Of a stretch of 8,374 bases of DNA, positions 7,220 through 8,374 are shown piece after piece (the stretch's first letter is position 1; each line of letters starts with the position of its first letter). Below the pieces are notes generated by a model. That model did not search any database and was not told the origin of the DNA. It saw nothing but the letters and a program-made list of their open reading frames with translations. Origin of the DNA: Pseudomonadota bacterium (GTDB taxonomy: Bacteria > Pseudomonadota > Gammaproteobacteria > Burkholderiales > Thiobacillaceae). Position numbers and translations under genes: made by a program. The stretch spans positions 1 to 8,374 of the forward strand of contig JAUPLV010000091.1 in assembly GCA_030836725.1 (NCBI GenBank). Reading direction: 5' to 3'.

Positions 7220-8374
7220 TCAGGGTTTCTTGCTTGCCGGCGCCGGCGCATCCACCACCCGCACCCAATCGCCATCACCCAGAAAACCGGCGCCGCTCGC
7301 TACCACGCGAGTATCCGCTGCGATGCCGCCGACAATCTCGATTTGATCGCCCATCCGCTGCCCCACGGCCACTTTGATCTGCGTAACCTTGTTCCGGTCA
7401 TCCAGCCGGAAAACATAGGAGAAGCCGTCGCGGAGCAGCACGGCGGACTGCGGCAGGCTCATGGTACGAACGCGTCCCAGCTCAAATTCGCCACGGGCGA
7501 AGGCGCCGGCCCGCAATGCATCGCCGGCCCCGACAGTCGGCAGATCGACATAAACCAGACCGTTGAGCGTCTGCGGATCCACGGTAGGCGCAACCATGCG
7601 CACCCGGCCCTCGACGCGTGTGCCGTCGGGCGCGATCAGACTGGCCGTAACGCCCGTTTTCAGCTTGCCAAGATCGGCTGCGCTTACTTCGGCGCGCCAT
7701 TCGAGGCGGCCGCCGCGGATCAGGCGGAACAGTTCCTGCCCGGGTTGCGCCATTGAGCCGACCGTGGCGGTGCGTGCGGAAATCACCCCGGCATCTGGGG
7801 CGCGTACGGTGGTTTGCGCCAGACGCAGCTGGTCTGCCTGCAGCCTGGCGCGGGCGGCGTTCAGGCGAGCAAAGGCTGTCTTCTCGGCCGTCAAGTACTG
7901 ATTGATATGCTGCGCGCTGAGGAATCCGGTGGCCTGGAACTGCCGGGCACGGTCGCCGTTGGCCTTGGCCTCGGCCAGCATCGCTTCCGCCTCGACAACT
8001 GCAGCCCTGGACGCCGACAGCGCCGCTTCTACGCTTTCATTGGAAATGCGTGCCAGCACCTGACCTTTCCGTACAGGGTCGCCCACATTGACCCGCACCT
8101 CGGTCAGCAGGAGATCGCTGATTTCCGCACTGATCACCGCTTCCTGCCAGGCAGCAATATTGCCATTGGCCGCAAGCATCCGCGGCCACTCGACAAGCTG
8201 CGGCGTGATGGCCTCGACGGTCAGTGCGGGCTTGGCACCCGTTGTTTTCATAACCTCGCCTGCAACGATCGCACGCCCACCGTCATCCTTCGCATCCCGA
8301 GTCATCACCCAGGTAGCAACCACCCCAAGCGCAAGGACCGACGCCAGGGCCAAGTATTTAATTGCGGGAGTAAG
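7220..8374 (-). CDS. RND efflux membrane fusion protein (periplasmic adaptor), N-terminus outside window
   Basis: This adaptor of the HlyD/AcrA-like family bridges the RND permease and an outer-membrane channel. The frame stays open to the right edge, giving 384 visible residues beginning LTPAIKYLALASVLAL, so the true start lies just beyond position 8374. A TTG at 8353 could be taken as a start but falls inside the hydrophobic N-terminal segment. Counting from the first visible residue: N-terminal membrane anchor or uncleaved signal (about 5-24), first lipoyl half (about 78-110, VISAEISDLLLTEVRVNVGD onward), alpha-helical hairpin (about 112-187, Ala/Arg/Glu-rich), second lipoyl half (RAPDAGVISARTATVGS, about 191-207), then beta-barrel and membrane-proximal domains to the C-terminal PASKKP. 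The segment ATGFLSAQHINQ (about 148-159) would be the hairpin tip that meets the channel. No lipobox is visible, but one could lie in the missing part. The stop codon TGA at 7220-7222 is 14 bases before the permease start. Confidence 0.93.
   Translation of the reverse strand, partial: LTPAIKYLALASVLALGVVATWVMTRDAKDDGGRAIVAGEVMKTTGAKPALTVEAITPQLVEWPRMLAANGNIAAWQEAVISAEISDLLLTEVRVNVGDPVRKGQVLARISNESVEAALSASRAAVVEAEAMLAEAKANGDRARQFQATGFLSAQHINQYLTAEKTAFARLNAARARLQADQLRLAQTTVRAPDAGVISARTATVGSMAQPGQELFRLIRGGRLEWRAEVSAADLGKLKTGVTASLIAPDGTRVEGRVRMVAPTVDPQTLNGLVYVDLPTVGAGDALRAGAFARGEFELGRVRTMSLPQSAVLLRDGFSYVFRLDDRNKVTQIKVAVGQRMGDQIEIVGGIAADTRVVASGAGFLGDGDWVRVVDAPAPASKKP

Overview
The window is GC-rich, densely coding DNA from a Gram-negative proteobacterium, most likely a betaproteobacterium. 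That placement is inference from GC content, protein style, and an outer-membrane-type lipoprotein beside an RND pump; no rRNA or other marker gene is present to confirm it. It reads as ordinary chromosome. I see no tRNA, rRNA, CRISPR array, insertion sequence, integrase or phage gene, and no convincing previously undescribed multi-gene system.

Layout. (1) Positions 80-3638, plus strand: uvrA (nucleotide excision repair damage sensor) followed after one base by an RluF-type S4-domain pseudouridine synthase. The two are probably co-transcribed. (2) Positions 3639-3763: the only intergenic stretch longer than 100 bases, with an AT-rich patch and a weak candidate promoter. (3) Positions 3764-4066, plus strand: a 100-residue alanine-rich lipoprotein with tandem heptads, the least familiar gene here. 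(4) Positions 4067-4118: the junction between convergent genes, holding a short inverted repeat around a run of seven T. (5) Positions 8374 down to 4119, minus strand: a two-gene efflux operon, with a membrane fusion protein (N-terminus outside the window) followed 14 bases later by a complete HAE1/AcrB-type RND permease.

How the genes work together. The fusion protein and permease should form the inner-membrane and periplasmic parts of a tripartite proton-driven exporter. No outer-membrane TolC-type factor is encoded downstream of the permease, so it must lie upstream of the fusion protein (beyond position 8374) or elsewhere in the genome. uvrA and the pseudouridine synthase share transcription, not an obvious pathway. 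The lipoprotein stands alone between the two blocks with its own strong ribosome binding site.
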